Shown here piece after piece: positions 11,195 to 24,298 of a stretch of DNA of 64,000 bases (positions are counted from its first letter, which is position 1; every line of letters begins with the position of its first letter). Under the pieces are notes generated by a model. The model saw only the letters and a program-made list of their open reading frames with translations. It was not told where the DNA came from and did no database searches. This stretch comes from Diphasiastrum complanatum. Lineage: Eukaryota > Streptophyta > Lycopodiopsida > Lycopodiales > Lycopodiaceae. The stretch is from positions 63,254,142 to 63,318,141 of the forward strand of contig CM055099.1 of the NCBI GenBank assembly GCA_029204225.1, in the 5' to 3' direction. A program made the translations under genes and the position numbers.

Positions 11195-14100
11195 ATCCCT
11201 CTTGAAACTTGCAACTTTGCACGTTCAATCCAATTGTCTTTCTTTGCTTTGCAAAGAGTGGTTTGTCAAGTGGCTTCATGAGCAGATCTGCAATCATGTC
11301 TTCAGACTTTATGTACTGGACCTGGAGCTCTCCTTTCGAGATCATATCTTGAATGCGATCGTACTTCAGAGGTATGTGTTTTGTCTTTGAATGGAAGATA
11401 GGATCTTGGGACAGATATATGGCACTTTGAGAATCCATCATCATCGTGCATGAATCTCCTTGTGGTATGCCAATTGCCTCCAATATCATCTGCAATCAAA
11501 CTACCTTATTCACCACCTTTGAAGCTGCGACGTATTCAGCTTCGCATGAGAATTGAGCTACCAAGGTTTGCTTTTTGCATATCCAGCTGATTGTTGTTCC
11601 GCACGCTATTGAACATCCCCCTGTTACGGACTTGTTGTCATCTTTGCAGCTCGCCCAACTTGCATCACTATAGTGGTGCAACTCGAATCCTTTTCTTTCG
11701 TTGTCTGCTCTATAGGTTAATCCCATATTTTGGGTACCCTTCAAATATTGTAGGATTCATTTTGCCATTTGCCAATGTGTCATGCTAGGATTGGAAGAGA
11801 ATTGGCTTTAAGCATAAAGAGAGAAAGCCAAATCGGGTCTAGTACAAATTGTAAAGTACATCATACTACTGATTAGGTTTTGGTAGGATATACCTTCCAT
11901 TTTTTGTTGTTCTCCTCTGTTTTTGGGCAATCCTGCTTCGCCAACTTGGCTCCAGCTATCATTGGTGTAGGTTTTTCATTGTAGTCTATCATTCGGTACT
12001 GCTTCAGCACTTTTCTGGCATATTCAGACTGACTCAAATGCATTTCATCTTTTATTCAATCTCTTCTGATCTCCAGTCCAAGGCATTTTGTTGCTTTTCC
12101 CAAATCTGTGATTTCATAATTTTCAAAAATCTAACTCTTCGTGTCCTTGATTAGCATCAAGGAGTTTCCTATCATAAGAGAATCATCCACAAAAATAGTC
12201 AGAATCACAAAATCTTTTCCTACTCTTTTTATGTAGACATTACAGTTTGGTTGTGTAGGATTGAAGTCTAGAGACTTTAGAAGACTGTTGAGCTTCTTGT
12301 ACCAAGCTCATGATGCCTGCTTTAGACCATAAATGCATCTCTACAACCGACAAACATATTATCGCTTGTCGGGGTCTTCAAATCCTTCAGATTGCTTCAT
12401 GAAGATCTCCTCCTCTAGATCTCTATGGAGAAAGGTTGTCTTTACATCAATCCGGTGAATTTCCAGATTGTGTTGTGTAGCATATGCAAGGAGTAGTCGT
12501 ATGCTTGTCATCTTGACCATTGACAAATATGTGTCGAAATAATCAACACCATACCTTTGTGTGTAGCCCTTCACGACAAGCCTTGATTTGTAGTGTCCAA
12601 CGGTGCCATCTGATTTCATTTTTCTTTTGTACACCCACTTGCAATCGACGATCTTTTTGTGTTTTTGGCAATGGCTCTAGTGTCCATGCCTCGTTTCGCC
12701 TCATTGATTTGGTCTCTTCTGACATTGCCTGGCTCCAGAATTCTCCCTTTGGATTCTGGACAACTTCTAGATATGTAGTTGGCTCTTCAGTGAAGTTGCA
12801 GTACTCGTATTGTGTGTCTTCGCTCCATTGAAGATTGTCAACGTATCGATCTGGAGGTCTTCTTTGTCTTGTTGACCTTCTGGGTTCGTTTTGTCGCTGC
12901 TCAAAAGTTTCTAATTTGTGGGGTTGATCATCTTCTTCATGCTGCTCTGGAGTCTGGGGCTCAGCATTCTGATTTGACATCTGTCCTCGATCTCTCTCTT
13001 GAATTGGCAGCAGTGTGAAGACCTCATGGCCTTTTTCATCTTTTAGTCCAGGGAATGTGAACTCATCAAACTTCACATCTCTACTCAAAACAATCTTCTT
13101 CATGGTTGGATTGTAGAGTCTGTACACTTGTGATTCATTCGCGTACCCGACCATGATTATTTGCTCTGATTTATCATCGAGCTTGTTTTTTTTTTTTTTT
13201 GGAATGTGCTTGTATGCTGCACATCCAAGCACATGTACGTATGATAGATCAGGCTTTCTACCTGCCCACATCTTGTATGGTGTCTTATTTTCCAGGGCTG
13301 TTGTTGTTGATCTGTTCCCCTGTTCTTGACAGAATTTTAAAAATTCTATGCTCTTGTACTCACTTCCATTGTCAGATCTGATGATTTGAATCTTCTTTGA
13401 GGTGTGTCTCTCTGCAAATGCCACAAACTTCTTGAAAGAATCAAACACTTCAGATTTTTTCTTTAGGTAGTAGATCGTAGTCATCTGGCTGTAGTCATCA
13501 ATGAACGTCAAAAAATATCTCGATCTTGAGAGCAAATTCACTTTCATCGATCCACAGACATCTGAGTGGACGAGCTCAAGAACTTCTTTGGCTCTTCTTC
13601 CCTCATGTGTGACTGGATTCCGATGTTGTTTGCCTTTTTGATAGGCTTCACAGAATTCGGTATCGAGTCTTGATATCTTCAAACCTGTGACTATGTCTTT
13701 CTTGCACATGTCATATAGGCTCCTCATGTTCAGATAATACATTTTTCTGTGCCAGAGTTGATCTTCATTTTTTGATGCATTTAATATGCTATCAGAATTG
13801 CTGATAATCTTGACTTGATAGAGATTTCCTTCTCTGCATCCAACCGTCAGCAATTTGTTTGTTGTTTTCTTGATCATGTGGCATGTCTTGCCATCAAATT
13901 AAACTCAAATTCCAAGATCTACCATCTTGGAGACTAATAGCAGGTATTTTCTCAGTGAAGATACGTAGAGTGCTCCGAGCAACTCTTCTTGACCTAACAG
14001 TGTTCACAGTTGTAGAGTCCCGATGCCTTTGATATCATGTCAGCTCCCATCACATAGAATCACTGCTTTGTTGTTTTTGAGTTCTCTGAAGTCAATCAAG

Positions 14101-14580
14101 ATCTTCTTGTTGCAGGTGATGTGTGATGTTGCTCCTGAATCAATGAATACATCGTAGTCTTGTTCAGTGTAGCTTGTTGAAGCTTAATCAAGTATTGTCA
14201 AGGCTTCATCACCTCTATCTGCATCTTTGGATGACTCTGCAACATTTGCTTTCTTAGCTTTGTTCTTTCTTTTTGGGTTGAATCTACAATCGTATGCAGA
14301 GTGTCCCTCCTTCTTGCAGCGCATGCAAGGTATTGTTGGATTGAACCAGCATTTGTTGGCTATATGGCCTGGTTTGTGACAGTGATCACAAGAAGAAGAT
14401 TGTTAATTATCATTGCCTCTACTTGAAGACTTTGTGTTCGTCTTGTCGAATTTGGGCTTGTTCTTGTTTTTCTTCTTTCATTTTGTGAAGAGAGCTTTTT
14501 CTTGATCACTGTTTTCTTCTCCTTCGTCCATCATCAGTCTCTCATCAGCGACAAGACTGATTGCTTTGTAGGGCATTTTT
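11133..14580 (-). pseudogene. Copia gag(end)-protease-integrase-RT-RNase H, integrase core deleted
   Basis: Minus-strand order from right to left: gag end with two zinc knuckles (CDHCHKPGHIANKC and CMRCKKEGHSAYDC, about 14270-14390), protease region (about 14090-14200), pre-integrase and integrase in one 444-codon frame (13877-12543; LWHRKMYYLNM, FLTFIDDYSQMTTIYYLKKK, IRSDNGSEYKS), RT (frame 12634-12359, then frames with stops to 11760, including FVDDSLMIGN), RNase H (11744-11496, VTGGCSIACGTTISW, AQFSCEAEYVAASKVV) and the C-terminal frame 11495-11133 (DSQSAIYLSQDPIFHSKTKH). In integrase the text jumps in frame from FLKFCQEQGNRS to TALENKTPYKMW: about 60 residues including the catalytic Glu region are gone. 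The last about 20 codons lie inside the LTR. gag is truncated near 14580. Confidence 0.87.
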
Positions 14581-15290
14581 TTAGGCCCTTCATTCTGATT
14601 AGGTTTATTAGTTTTTTTTTTAACGGTTTTTTAAAAGAGGATGTTGTCCGAGATGGCAGTTCAGAACTAGGCTATTTGGCTTTTCGTCTACCCAATGAAT
14701 CGTCATAAATCTGGGCAAAGTTAATAGCATGTTCAAGAGTAGTAGGTGTGTTACTATAAAGATCATGCATCTGAACCATACCGACTTAGTGTTAGGGAGA
14801 GATTGGCTCTCAGTTTGGGCCCCACTCTCCAATGGAATTATCAGAATAATACCTTTAGCTTTTAGCGAAACGGTCGAAAAGTTCATCTACATGGGGAGCA
14901 TGGAGTTTTCAATTATCCCTTATGTTGGAACACTATGGGATAGCAACGGAAGTAGAACAACGGACGATTGTAGATCGGAAGTGCAGCAGTTACCAATGAA
15001 CAAACCAATAGTGTGGGAAAATATGTACTCGTGATAAAAATCAGAAGGTGAGTACATGGGAAGCTGAGCACAATTTAGTGAGGCACAGATATTCTAGAAC
15101 TTCCGTCCTTTTATAGATAATTAACCAAAAAAGATATGTATCTACAAGATATTTTCAAGTCTTTCAGGTCAGTGCTTTTCTACCTTTTTAATTGATTACA
15201 ACTGTCTTGTAGTTGATAATCGCCTTTTAAGTAATAAAGATTATGTACAAGTAGATAAAATGCCATAAAGTCTTGGATCGACTTAGACTG
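14581..15290. other. Jumble of short retroelement scraps
   Basis: Minus strand 14745-14600 gives a gag-like piece (HAINFAQIYDDSLGRRKAK). Plus strand 14768-14870 gives LNHTDLVLGRDWLSVWAPLS, which resembles the C-terminal part of a Ty3 retropepsin where 'D.ILG.DWL' is common. Nothing recognisable from about 14900 to 15290. The assignments rest on short matches remembered from the families. Confidence 0.35.
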
Positions 15291-16130
15291 GTCATCTCAT
15301 CAAGGACTGTCAAACTTTAAAATACAACAACGAGAAGAAGAAGCAGTTCCAACAGCAAGCCAATACTGTTACAACCAGTCACTCAATCTAGCAACAAGAA
15401 AAGATGAAGCTGCCTTTATGACCAAGGTTGAAGAGCATCAGGATATCAACTCTTGGTACTTGGACTCTAGAGCAACTCAGCATATGACTCACCATCGAGA
15501 CTAGTTCCAATGCTACAAGCCATTCACCCATTCAAGAGTTGTGCAACTTGGAGACAACTCATCTCATTCTATCGAAGGTGAAGGAACAGTCAAAGTAGAA
15601 TTTCAGATAGGTGATGTTAAGTTGTTGTCCATCGTTCTTCATGTTCCTAACCTTACTAAGAATATGCTTTCGATAAGCAAAATCACTGATTCTGGTCGAA
15701 GAGTTGATTCAAAGTGCTGCACCATACTCGATAAGTCTAGGGAAGAAGTTTTAGCTTTTGATAGACGATGTGGCTATCTTTATAAGCTTAGTCATTGATA
15801 TTTGACAAATAGCCAAGCTCTTCATACATCCACTTCTGAATCGACTGATATGCTTTGGATTTTAGATTAGGCCATCTGAACTTCAACAATATTTAGCAAT
15901 GTTGACTCAGAATCTAGTGCAAGGTCTTTCTTTTGTCAGCAAACCAACTTCTCCATGTGAAAGCTATATTATCAGCAAGCATTCTAGAAGTCCTTTTATT
16001 TCTGATTCAGTTCATACTTCCAAAGGTTTGCTTGATCTTGTACGTAGCGACATTTGTGGCCCTATGTAGACTGCTTCCACAGGGGGAGTCCTCTATTTCC
16101 TAACATTCATTGATAACTTCTCTTGAAGGA
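15291..16130 (+). pseudogene. Copia protease / pre-integrase fragment
   Basis: Frames read SWYLDSRATQHMTHH (retropepsin with DSR in place of DSG, so the active site is altered), HVPNLTKNMLSISKITDSG and CGYLYKLSH (frame 15541-15798), then degraded LGHLNFNNI and integrase start (about 15870-16130). Similar in content to the start of the copia fragment at 18204 (FVSRITDLGHKTEFECDQC, HGYLYRLSH), so this is another copy of the same family. Confidence 0.7.
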
Positions 16131-16139
16131 CTGCTATGT

Positions 16140-16552
16140 ATTTACAGAATACCACGGATGGATGATCTAATAGACTATCTTGGTAGTGCTGGGTACTTTA
16201 CCAAAGATAGATCTAAGATCGGGCTACCATCAGATATGCATTCAAGCAAAAGATATACCAAAAACTGGGTTTTGAACTCGCTTTGGTCACTGCGAATTTT
16301 TGGTGTTGCCTTTTGGTTTGACCAATGCACTGGCAACTTTCCAAAAGATGATGAACAATTTGTTTAGGCCATATTTGAGAAGATTCGTAGTGATATTCTT
16401 AGATGATATCCTAGTGTTTAGTAAGACTTTGGCAGAACATAAAGAGCATCTTAGGATTGTCTTGGACATCCTAAGAAGGAAAAAGCTCTTTGCCAAGGAG
16501 TCTAAGTGTGATTTTTTTGCTAAGGAATTGTCCTACTTGGGGGCATAAGATT
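16140..16552 (+). pseudogene. Ty3 reverse transcriptase fragment
   Basis: Frame 16300-16548 reads [20 protein letters not shown] and [20 protein letters not shown], the palm region of Ty3 RT with active-site box FLDD. The preceding 150 bases carry frame-shifted RT. It is wedged between a copia fragment and an inverted LTR. Only about 130 codons of RT remain. Confidence 0.8.
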
Positions 16553-16554
16553 TT

Positions 16555-17435
16555 CAAACGGGAGCTACGAGAATGGAGAGAAAAAATCGACAAGGCAGTA
16601 GCCGTGTTGTCTTCATCCATCGAAAATAGCCCAACTCTTGACCTCACGACACTCGACTGATAATTAGTCACGAATTTGCAAAAGACAAGACTAAAAGTTA
16701 ATCGTCTATTACCAAGAAGAGCAACAAGAAAGATCAGACATAATGAAGAATAAGCATAGCAATATTGACAGATCTAAAACGCAGAACAAATGAATTGTGT
16801 CAGATCAAGTATATCAAGTATACAAGTCAATTATGCGGTAGAGCACAAGACTGTAGCGGACGAAACCGTGTGTCCTACAAAGCTTATTTTTGTCTGTAAT
16901 GAGGAATGAAACCTCCTTCTCTTAGTCTCTTCTTAACTCACTTCATCAGAATTCATCATCATCATCGAATACACAGATGGTATCCAATATATATACATAA
17001 TATTACAGGTGTGCAGATGCGAAAGTACAAAGTGGATGTGCTATCTGTAGGATATCGTGGGTGGCTCCAATCGTTGTCCAATCTAGTAGCGCAACTGCAT
17101 GGGGTGAAGGTGAAAAGGGTGTGACGTTAGCCAGTACTGAAGTGAACATTGGTGATGACGCAAAAGTGCGTCACTCTTACGAATGGCCTTAGGATAAGAT
17201 TTACAGGGTGCCTTATCTGTTAGGGCACCTTTGGCATTCAGTAAGGTAGTGTCCCATTTTCGCCTGCAACCATGACTTGTGTAAGAACACAGTGCCACGA
17301 TTCATTCGCCTTTTCTTTGTCTGTGCGAATTTGCATGTAAAAATGTAGACTGCGTGACAAAGTTAGAAAAATATGCAGCATGAATGGAGGCTAACTAAAA
17401 TTGGGATTTAGGAGAGTAGGAGGAGTAAATCCAAC
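16555..17435 (-). repeat. Truncated inverted copy of the 21124-22320 copia LTR
   Basis: The minus strand starts GTTGGATTTACTCC at about 17435 and follows the plus-strand LTR at 21124 through several conserved blocks: the tract around TAGCTTTGTA..GCAC.CGGTT..TCCGCTA (16838-16880 against 21768-21800) and the GACTAATTATCAG region (16655-16670 against 22009-22020). It stops near 16555 next to the Ty3 RT fragment, lacking the final 300 bp or so. Confidence 0.65.
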
Positions 17436-18184
17436 TTTTTGGACCTAAAATAAACTCGCACAATTTTTGAACTCTACATTCTCTGAGGTTTCTTCTGATA
17501 TATTGGGCGAATTCTACAAAGCACAGACGTGAGAGTTATGGCCAAAAGCTTGAATCAAACCTGAAGTTGGGCTATATTGTGGTTTAGAACTCGCACAACT
17601 AGTTATTGGGCTCAAAAAAACTCGTACATGCCAAATTTGAACTCGTCTCATGTTTTTGCCTGAAAAAAAATAAAATAAAAAAAAAGTTCTGCTGTATGGG
17701 ACAGGGTCCATTAGACTCGCCAAGCTCTAATGTAAAAAAAATTAGACTTGTAAAAAATAAATAAAATTGTATGTGGAACTGAGACCATAGCCTAGATAAG
17801 ATCTACTGTGAGTTCTAACCTTATTTCCAGTGGTGCTGAAGGGCACTGCCAATGAGTGACATCTAAATCTTGAGCCTAATCAATGTAATTCTTGGCCGGT
17901 GTTGAAGGGTACCCTCGTCAAACGGTTCAAATCAACCAAGCTAACTCATAATTCCTTCATCCAACTCACACGTATTAAAATGCATGGGGATGAGTTAGGC
18001 TCAGGAAACCAACATGTCTGCTTGTCAAAGTGATCATTCGCATGTCATCGATATTGGTATTATTAGAACTGCCTAGGCTCCTCTAGTATTACTAATAACC
18101 TCGTGACCTCCTGGTACATAGTTACTCCTGATCAGAATAGAGTCACATAATATTTAGTGACCATGTAAGGTCCATCTCAGATTC
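17436..18184. other. Unassigned stretch
   Basis: No frame with a recognisable domain. It carries several 'ACTCGCAC' or 'ACTCGTAC' type words near 17450-17650, loosely like the leader at 51600-52090, and runs of A near 17640-17690 and 17735-17765. Confidence 0.3.
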
Positions 18185-21118
18185 GTACCTTCAATATGAC
18201 CCTATGTCCAAGCTCTTTGTAAGCAGAATCACAGATCTAGGACATAAGACAGAATTCGAATGTGATCAGTGCAAAGTAGTTGATAGGACAGACAAGATCT
18301 TAGCACTCGGAAAGAGGCATGGATACTTGTATAGATTAAGTCATTGCTTTTCTGCCTCTAGTCAGGCACTCAGTACTTCTATTCAAGCAAATACAAGTCT
18401 ACTTTGGCATTATAGATTTGGTCACTTGAATCATGCTGTTGTACAACAAATGTCTAAACATTCTATTGTTCTTGATCTAGACTATCCTAGTAATAAAGTC
18501 GAGTAACCTGTCTGTCAAGACTGTTTAGTTGGTAAACAGACTAGGAAACCATTTAGATCAAGCCATCAACATACTGCTAGAGGATTGTTAGACGTTGTGC
18601 ATTCAGACATTTGTGGCCCGATGAAGAATCCTTCTCTGAAGGATGCAAAGTATTTTATAACTTTTATTGATGAATTCTCCAGAAAAACTATGGTGTATTT
18701 TATCCAGAAGAAATCAAAAGCTTTCAATTGCTTTAGAATCTTCAAGGAGTGTGCAGAAAAAAGAGACTAGAAGGACGATCAAGGCCTTAAGGTCGGACGA
18801 TGGTGGAGAGTACATCTCTACTGAATTTAAGGACTACTACCATAGCCAAGGCATTGAGCAGCAATTCATCACTCCTTACAGTCCTCAGTCAAATGGCTTA
18901 GCCGAGAGGAAGAACCATACTTTGATTGAATCAGCTAAATGTATGGTGGCGCATGCATCGCTGCCCAAGAGCTTCTGGGCCGAAGCTATCTCCACTACAG
19001 CTTATGTCCAGAACAGATGTTCGACCAAGGCCCTCTCAGGCAGAACACCCCATGAGGTGTGGACAGGCTCTAATCCTTCTGTGAAGAACCTAAGAGTATT
19101 CGGATGCGTTGCCTATGCGCAGATCCCGAAAGACATGAGAAAGAAATTCGACTTCCAAGGTCTCAAGACCATCCTGATTGGATATACTTCATCTGATAAC
19201 ACATACAAGCTGTATGATCCCGATACCCAACAAATCTTGTACAACTGAGATACAGTATTTATCGAGGATCAGTTCGTCGACATCAAAGACAAAAATATTG
19301 TTCCAAGAGAACCCTCATCACCTGCCATTGACAGGACTATTTGAGCTTCAGGCTCAAGCGTGTACATTGTTGACCCACTATTCGACAACAAATCAGATGA
19401 AGACGTTGCTGCTACCTAGCAACAAGTCCCGGGAGTGGTTCATCAGTCGATTCTTCCCAGAAGATCAAGCTGAGTGTGCACACAACCTACAAGGTATACG
19501 CTTGAGTCTGCATGTCTCTTGATACAGGAACCGACAACAGTCGAAGAGGCACTCAGCCAACCAGACTCTGATCTCTGGAGAGAGGCCATGGACATGGAAT
19601 ATTCCTCTCTAATCAAGAACTAGACGTTGTCACTAGTCGAAGCTCCTACTGGCTGCAATATCATTGATTGCAAATGGATCTTCAAGATCAAGTACAATGC
19701 CAATGGAGCAATTGATCAAAGGAAGGCAAGATTGGTAGCACAATGATTCACTCAGATCCATAACGTCAACTATAGTGAGACTTTCAGTCCAGTAGTCAAG
19801 CATCCATCGATTCGAGCCCTCCTATCATATGCTGCAGCTGCCGACCTCAAAGTGCATCAACTTGATGTGCAAACAACCTATTTGAATGGAGTTATACAAG
19901 AAGACATCTACATGATCTAGCCCAAAGAATACGTTCTGGAAGGTATGAAGAATCATGTCTGTAAACTCCATAAGGCACTTTACGGCTTGAAATAGTCTGC
20001 CAGAGCTTGGTTTCAAAGGATCAACACATTCCTCATCGAACAAGATTTTCAACCAAGCACTTCTGATTGCAACGTCTATTCCAAGTCGGTGCAGCAATCC
20101 TTCATTATCATCACTTTATACGTGGATGATACGTTGTTTTTCAGAAACAATACCAATTTGGTTAAGGATTCTAAATAGATGTTGTTTTCTGAGTTCGACA
20201 TGACTGATATGGGCGAAGCTCACTTCTGTCTAGGCATTCAGATCCATGGAGACAAAGCGAGATGACTTATCTATATCACTCAACAAAGGTATCTTCACAA
20301 TGTTCTTGATAGATACAATCTAATGAATTGTAACTTAGCTCACTCACCGATGGATCTAGGCCTGCGTTTGTCAAAGGACCAATGTCCCCAGACCAAGCAG
20401 GAAGAAGAGCAGATGAGAGAGTATTCTTATCGATCGATACTTGGATCTCTCATGTACGCAATGGTCTATACAAGACCTGACATCTCTTTTGTTGTAAGCT
20501 CACTCAGCCAATATATGGCTAATCTTGGCATTACCCATTGGAAGGCTCTCATAAGGGTCATGAGGTATATTCGAGCTACCATGGACCAGTGCATCTGCTA
20601 TGGAGAAGTCAGCAACGACAATCTTCATCAGCGTAGTGGATATTCTGATGCAAGCTGGGGAGGAGATGTAGACAATCGTAAGTCCACATCTAGATTTATA
20701 TTATTCTTCAACGATGGTCCTATCTCATGGAACAGTCGTAAGCAAACCTCTATCGCTCTTTCATCTACAGAAGCAGAATATATAGCCACTTCTCAATCTA
20801 TTAAAGAAGCGTTTTGGTTGAGAAATTTACTGCCAGACATTAGTTTGTATCAGCACAGCCCAACTATTATATTCTATGATAATCAAAGTGCTATTGTCTT
20901 ATCGACCAACCCTAGATTTCACTCTAGGAGTAAGCACATTGAAATTTGATATCACTACATCAGGGGCAAGATTCTCAACAAGGAGGTAAGCTTACATACT
21001 GTAGAATGCATGACATGGTTGTAGATATATTCACAAAGGCATTAAGTGTTAATACACACAACAAGTTCTGTGCATTGCTTAGTTTGAAGATCAAGGCATT
21101 CATGGATCCAGATTAAGA
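18185..21118 (+). pseudogene. Copia pol relic: integrase, RT, RNase H
   Basis: Frames in order: protease end/pre-integrase (18204-18506, FGHLNHAVVQQMSKHS), integrase (18585-19248; FITFIDEFSRKTMVYFIQKK, ALRSDDGGEYISTEFKDY, SPQSNGLAERKNHTLIESAK, TPHEVWTG), linker (to 19520), RT (about 19540-20300: CKWIFKIKYNANGAI, LHKALYGLK, active site LYVDDTLFF), RNase H (frame 20323-20949: YSDASWGGDVDNRKSTSRF, ALSSTEAEYIATSQSIKEAF, NPRFHSRSKHIEI). At least ten in-frame stops interrupt it (for example at 19918, 19993 and 20176), and a frameshift sits at 18767. Ends in a purine tract AAGAGGGGG at 21114-21123 before the LTR. Confidence 0.87.
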
Positions 21119-21123
21119 GGGGG

Positions 21124-22320
21124 TGTTGGATTTATCTCCTTTACTCTCCTAAATCCTATGTTAATCTGCCTCCATTCATGCTGTTGTATTTTACTTGCGT
21201 TGTCGCACAGTCTGCATATTTACATGTAAAATAAGACATGCAAAAAACGCGACTGTCTGCATAAATACAAGTAAATTTCCAAAGGCGAAAAAAAGACGAA
21301 AAAGGCAACAATGCCCTACAAATGCCAAAGGTGCCCTTATAGAAAAACTAAGGTACCCTATAAATCAGTTTTTAAGGCATTTGTCAAAGTGTCGCGCTTT
21401 TCACATCTTCATCAATGTTAATTTTAGCGAAGGCTAGACGTCGCGGCCTTCTCACGCTCATCCCATGCACTGTGCAATCAGATTTGACAACGACAGCAGC
21501 CACCCACGATCTCCCACAGACAACACATCCACTTTTGTACCTTCTTCATCTGCACACTCGTAAAAATTGTGTATATATATTGAATACCATCTACGTATTC
21601 AAACAAGAGCATCATAAGTGTATCAGAACGACATCAGAATAGAAGAGAGAGAACGAAACATCACTGATAATCAGAAATAGACATCGTAGATGCTTTCATG
21701 CATTGATTCTTTTCTTCCAGATGTATTGTTGGTAATAGGTTCATCACCTTTACAGATTGTGTGAGTAGCTTTGTAAAGCACGCGGTTACATCCGCTATTG
21801 TTTTGTGCTCACCTGCATTATTGACCTGTATATTTCGTTATACTTATTCTGATTACAGCTCTGTTTGTTCTACGTTCAAATTTGTGTCAATATTGCAATG
21901 CTTTTCTACATTCTGTCTGACTCTCTTATTACTTAATCTAGTAGTCTGGTGTTTACGAATTATTATTAGTCTAGCTATTCGCAACTAATATTTAGTCTTG
22001 CCTTTCGCGACTGATTATCAGCCTAGCTCTTCGCAAATAATTCACGACTAATAATTTGTCTAGTTGTTCGTGACAAATTATCTTTATGATGTTTTGATGC
22101 TTAATGTTTGGCTACGTAATCAGATCGAACGTGATTTCTATCACTAATGTTCTGTTCGGGGCTGATAGGCGTAGTCATGCTTGAGGAAAGAGTGAGATAG
22201 CTTATTCCGCTGCGCACGAACATTTTCCATTCGAGTTTGTTTCTTTTCGAGTTTCGAGCTCGCTTCTTTTCGTGTTTGTTTGTTTTTTAGTTATCTTTCT
22301 TCACACCCCTCTTTCCAACA
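21124..22320 (+). repeat. 3' LTR of copia relic, 1197 bp
   Basis: Starts TGTTGGATTTATCTCC directly after the polypurine tract and ends CACCCCTCTTTCCAACA; TGTTGGA/TCCAACA are perfect 7-bp inverted termini. A TATA-like TATATATATTG lies near 21570. A truncated inverted copy is at 16555-17435. Confidence 0.85.
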
Positions 22321-24298
22321 AAGGGAAGATTCATACCCTATTGATGCGCTATATGAGTGCTTCCTTCATGTTTATGTTCCATCCTCATGTAGCCATGGCT
22401 CTTTAGTAGACATTATTTTACAAACATGCTCCATTTAGCAGACATTATTTTACAAACATGCTCCGGGCCATGTCCGTACTCCACAAGGACACCGACGACA
22501 ATAAACCCCAACAATGCGCAGCAGTCATTGGCGTGGGACCGCCAATCCAATAAAAGGGAGAGACAATATTGTGACCTCATGGTTTTGGAAATTATCCTAT
22601 GACATATGCTATCCTCAACTAGTGCTTCTAGCCAGACCAGTCGCATCTCCATAGTCCTTTCGACAACAACCTATTGTAGCGAGTCACCATATTACTATCT
22701 GTCAAATTGTGTAGATGACTCTAACCTATTTACCATGAAGAATAACATGTGTTGCCCTTGAAGCTTATCTTTTGACACATCAGAAGTTAAATGATGCCTA
22801 CCACTGGACATGGCAGTATAGCATCACCAAGTACTATCTGACCTAGGAATCCAACTACATTGTTGCTAAGCTATAGTCAAGTCTTTTCTTAGTAGCAACA
22901 TTGTTAGGCATATCCTCCGATAGTGCTCGAATCCCAACCTCTCAAGATTTTGCCCTTCATATTGTCTCTAGGTACATATTCTCTGATGTCATGAACTAGT
23001 AGTTCTAAATCTAGATGACAAACTATCCTATTGTTGTGGCTTGAGATTGATGTTGTTGTTTGTCGCATATGACACTTGCATTCTTGTTTTATGTCCTTGC
23101 ATTCATGCGGCCATGGCCTTGTGCCATTTCACACTACTTTTGTAAAGAAAATGCTAGAAATATTATGAATCCTCTCTGTGTATGGCTACACTTTTGGTTT
23201 TCTAGTACTGAAATTCTTGTAAAGATACATGTAGGATTAAGTTGTGATTCTATTTGGAAATGCTAAGTACAACGACTGTCTCACTATGGGAATTCTAAAA
23301 TAAGTTTACAAATTTAATATATGAGCAACTGTAACAAAATTTATCTCATACTACAATTAGATTTCAAGCTGATATTCTAAGAAGTACATCAATCGCTTGA
23401 GTAAGAAATTCTTCAAGGCCATTGATTATCCACATGATTTTCATGCTGAATTTGTAGAAGCAAGGAATTATTGCAAGGCCAAATATGTGGAGGCAGATGG
23501 TGCGATCATAAATGCCATGGTTGGCAGCTCATTCTTTCCTTTTGCCTTAGGCAGACATACTAGATTCCCAGTTCCTCCAATTATTTCGTGCATTGCCAAT
23601 ATTATATTGTCAAGCTCAACCATAACTAGCACACATTTTTTATTCGAATTTTCCAACAGGGTAAAATGTCAAAATAAAACTAGAGCTCTGTAATGTGCTA
23701 TTGCACTACAATCAAGTTAAAAAGTTACCATTTGATGTCTGTAGAAAAAAATGTACAAGGAGGGGCTTGAAATGGTTAAGGATAGATTTTACTAATGCTC
23801 TTCCCAACTAATAGAAACTCAAAAGGCTCTATTTCGAACATGCATTCGCCTTGTGTCCTATGGTATGTTATTATGAATTTTACTACTTGAATATTAGGCC
23901 TAGACTTTCAGTTTGATCTTGAAACAATTATTTTAAAAAGAACGCTTTAGTGATTTGTAAATTGTTGGAGCTAGCATTAGCTAGAAACTTGAAACATTGA
24001 CAACACTGTTGTTTCACATTATCTTGCAAACTTGTACGTACTTCTAAACATGAGGAAATCGACAAAGAATAATCAGGAGGCTTCCCTAGTATCTCCCAGG
24101 GCCTGAGATACCCTAGAGTCGCAGCCACCTCAGGTGCCACTTACATTAGATCGTTGTTGCACCATAACTAACTTTTCAGTCATCGTGCAAAATATGAGGA
24201 ATAAACTAAGAGCTTTGGATGAGAGTGCCACCCACTATGTTTGAGGTTCCAAGAACTTTGGATAAGAGTGGGAGCCCATCTCAAGGCAAGGTTCATTA
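22321..24298. other. Unassigned stretch with a short tandem duplication
   Basis: No recognised domain. Near 22402-22467 a 33-bp unit containing GACATTATTTTACAAACATG occurs twice in tandem. A plus-strand frame at 23379-23520 (KKYINRLSKKFFKAIDYPHD onward) has protein-like composition, but I do not recognise it and see no clear splice donor after it. Confidence 0.3.
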
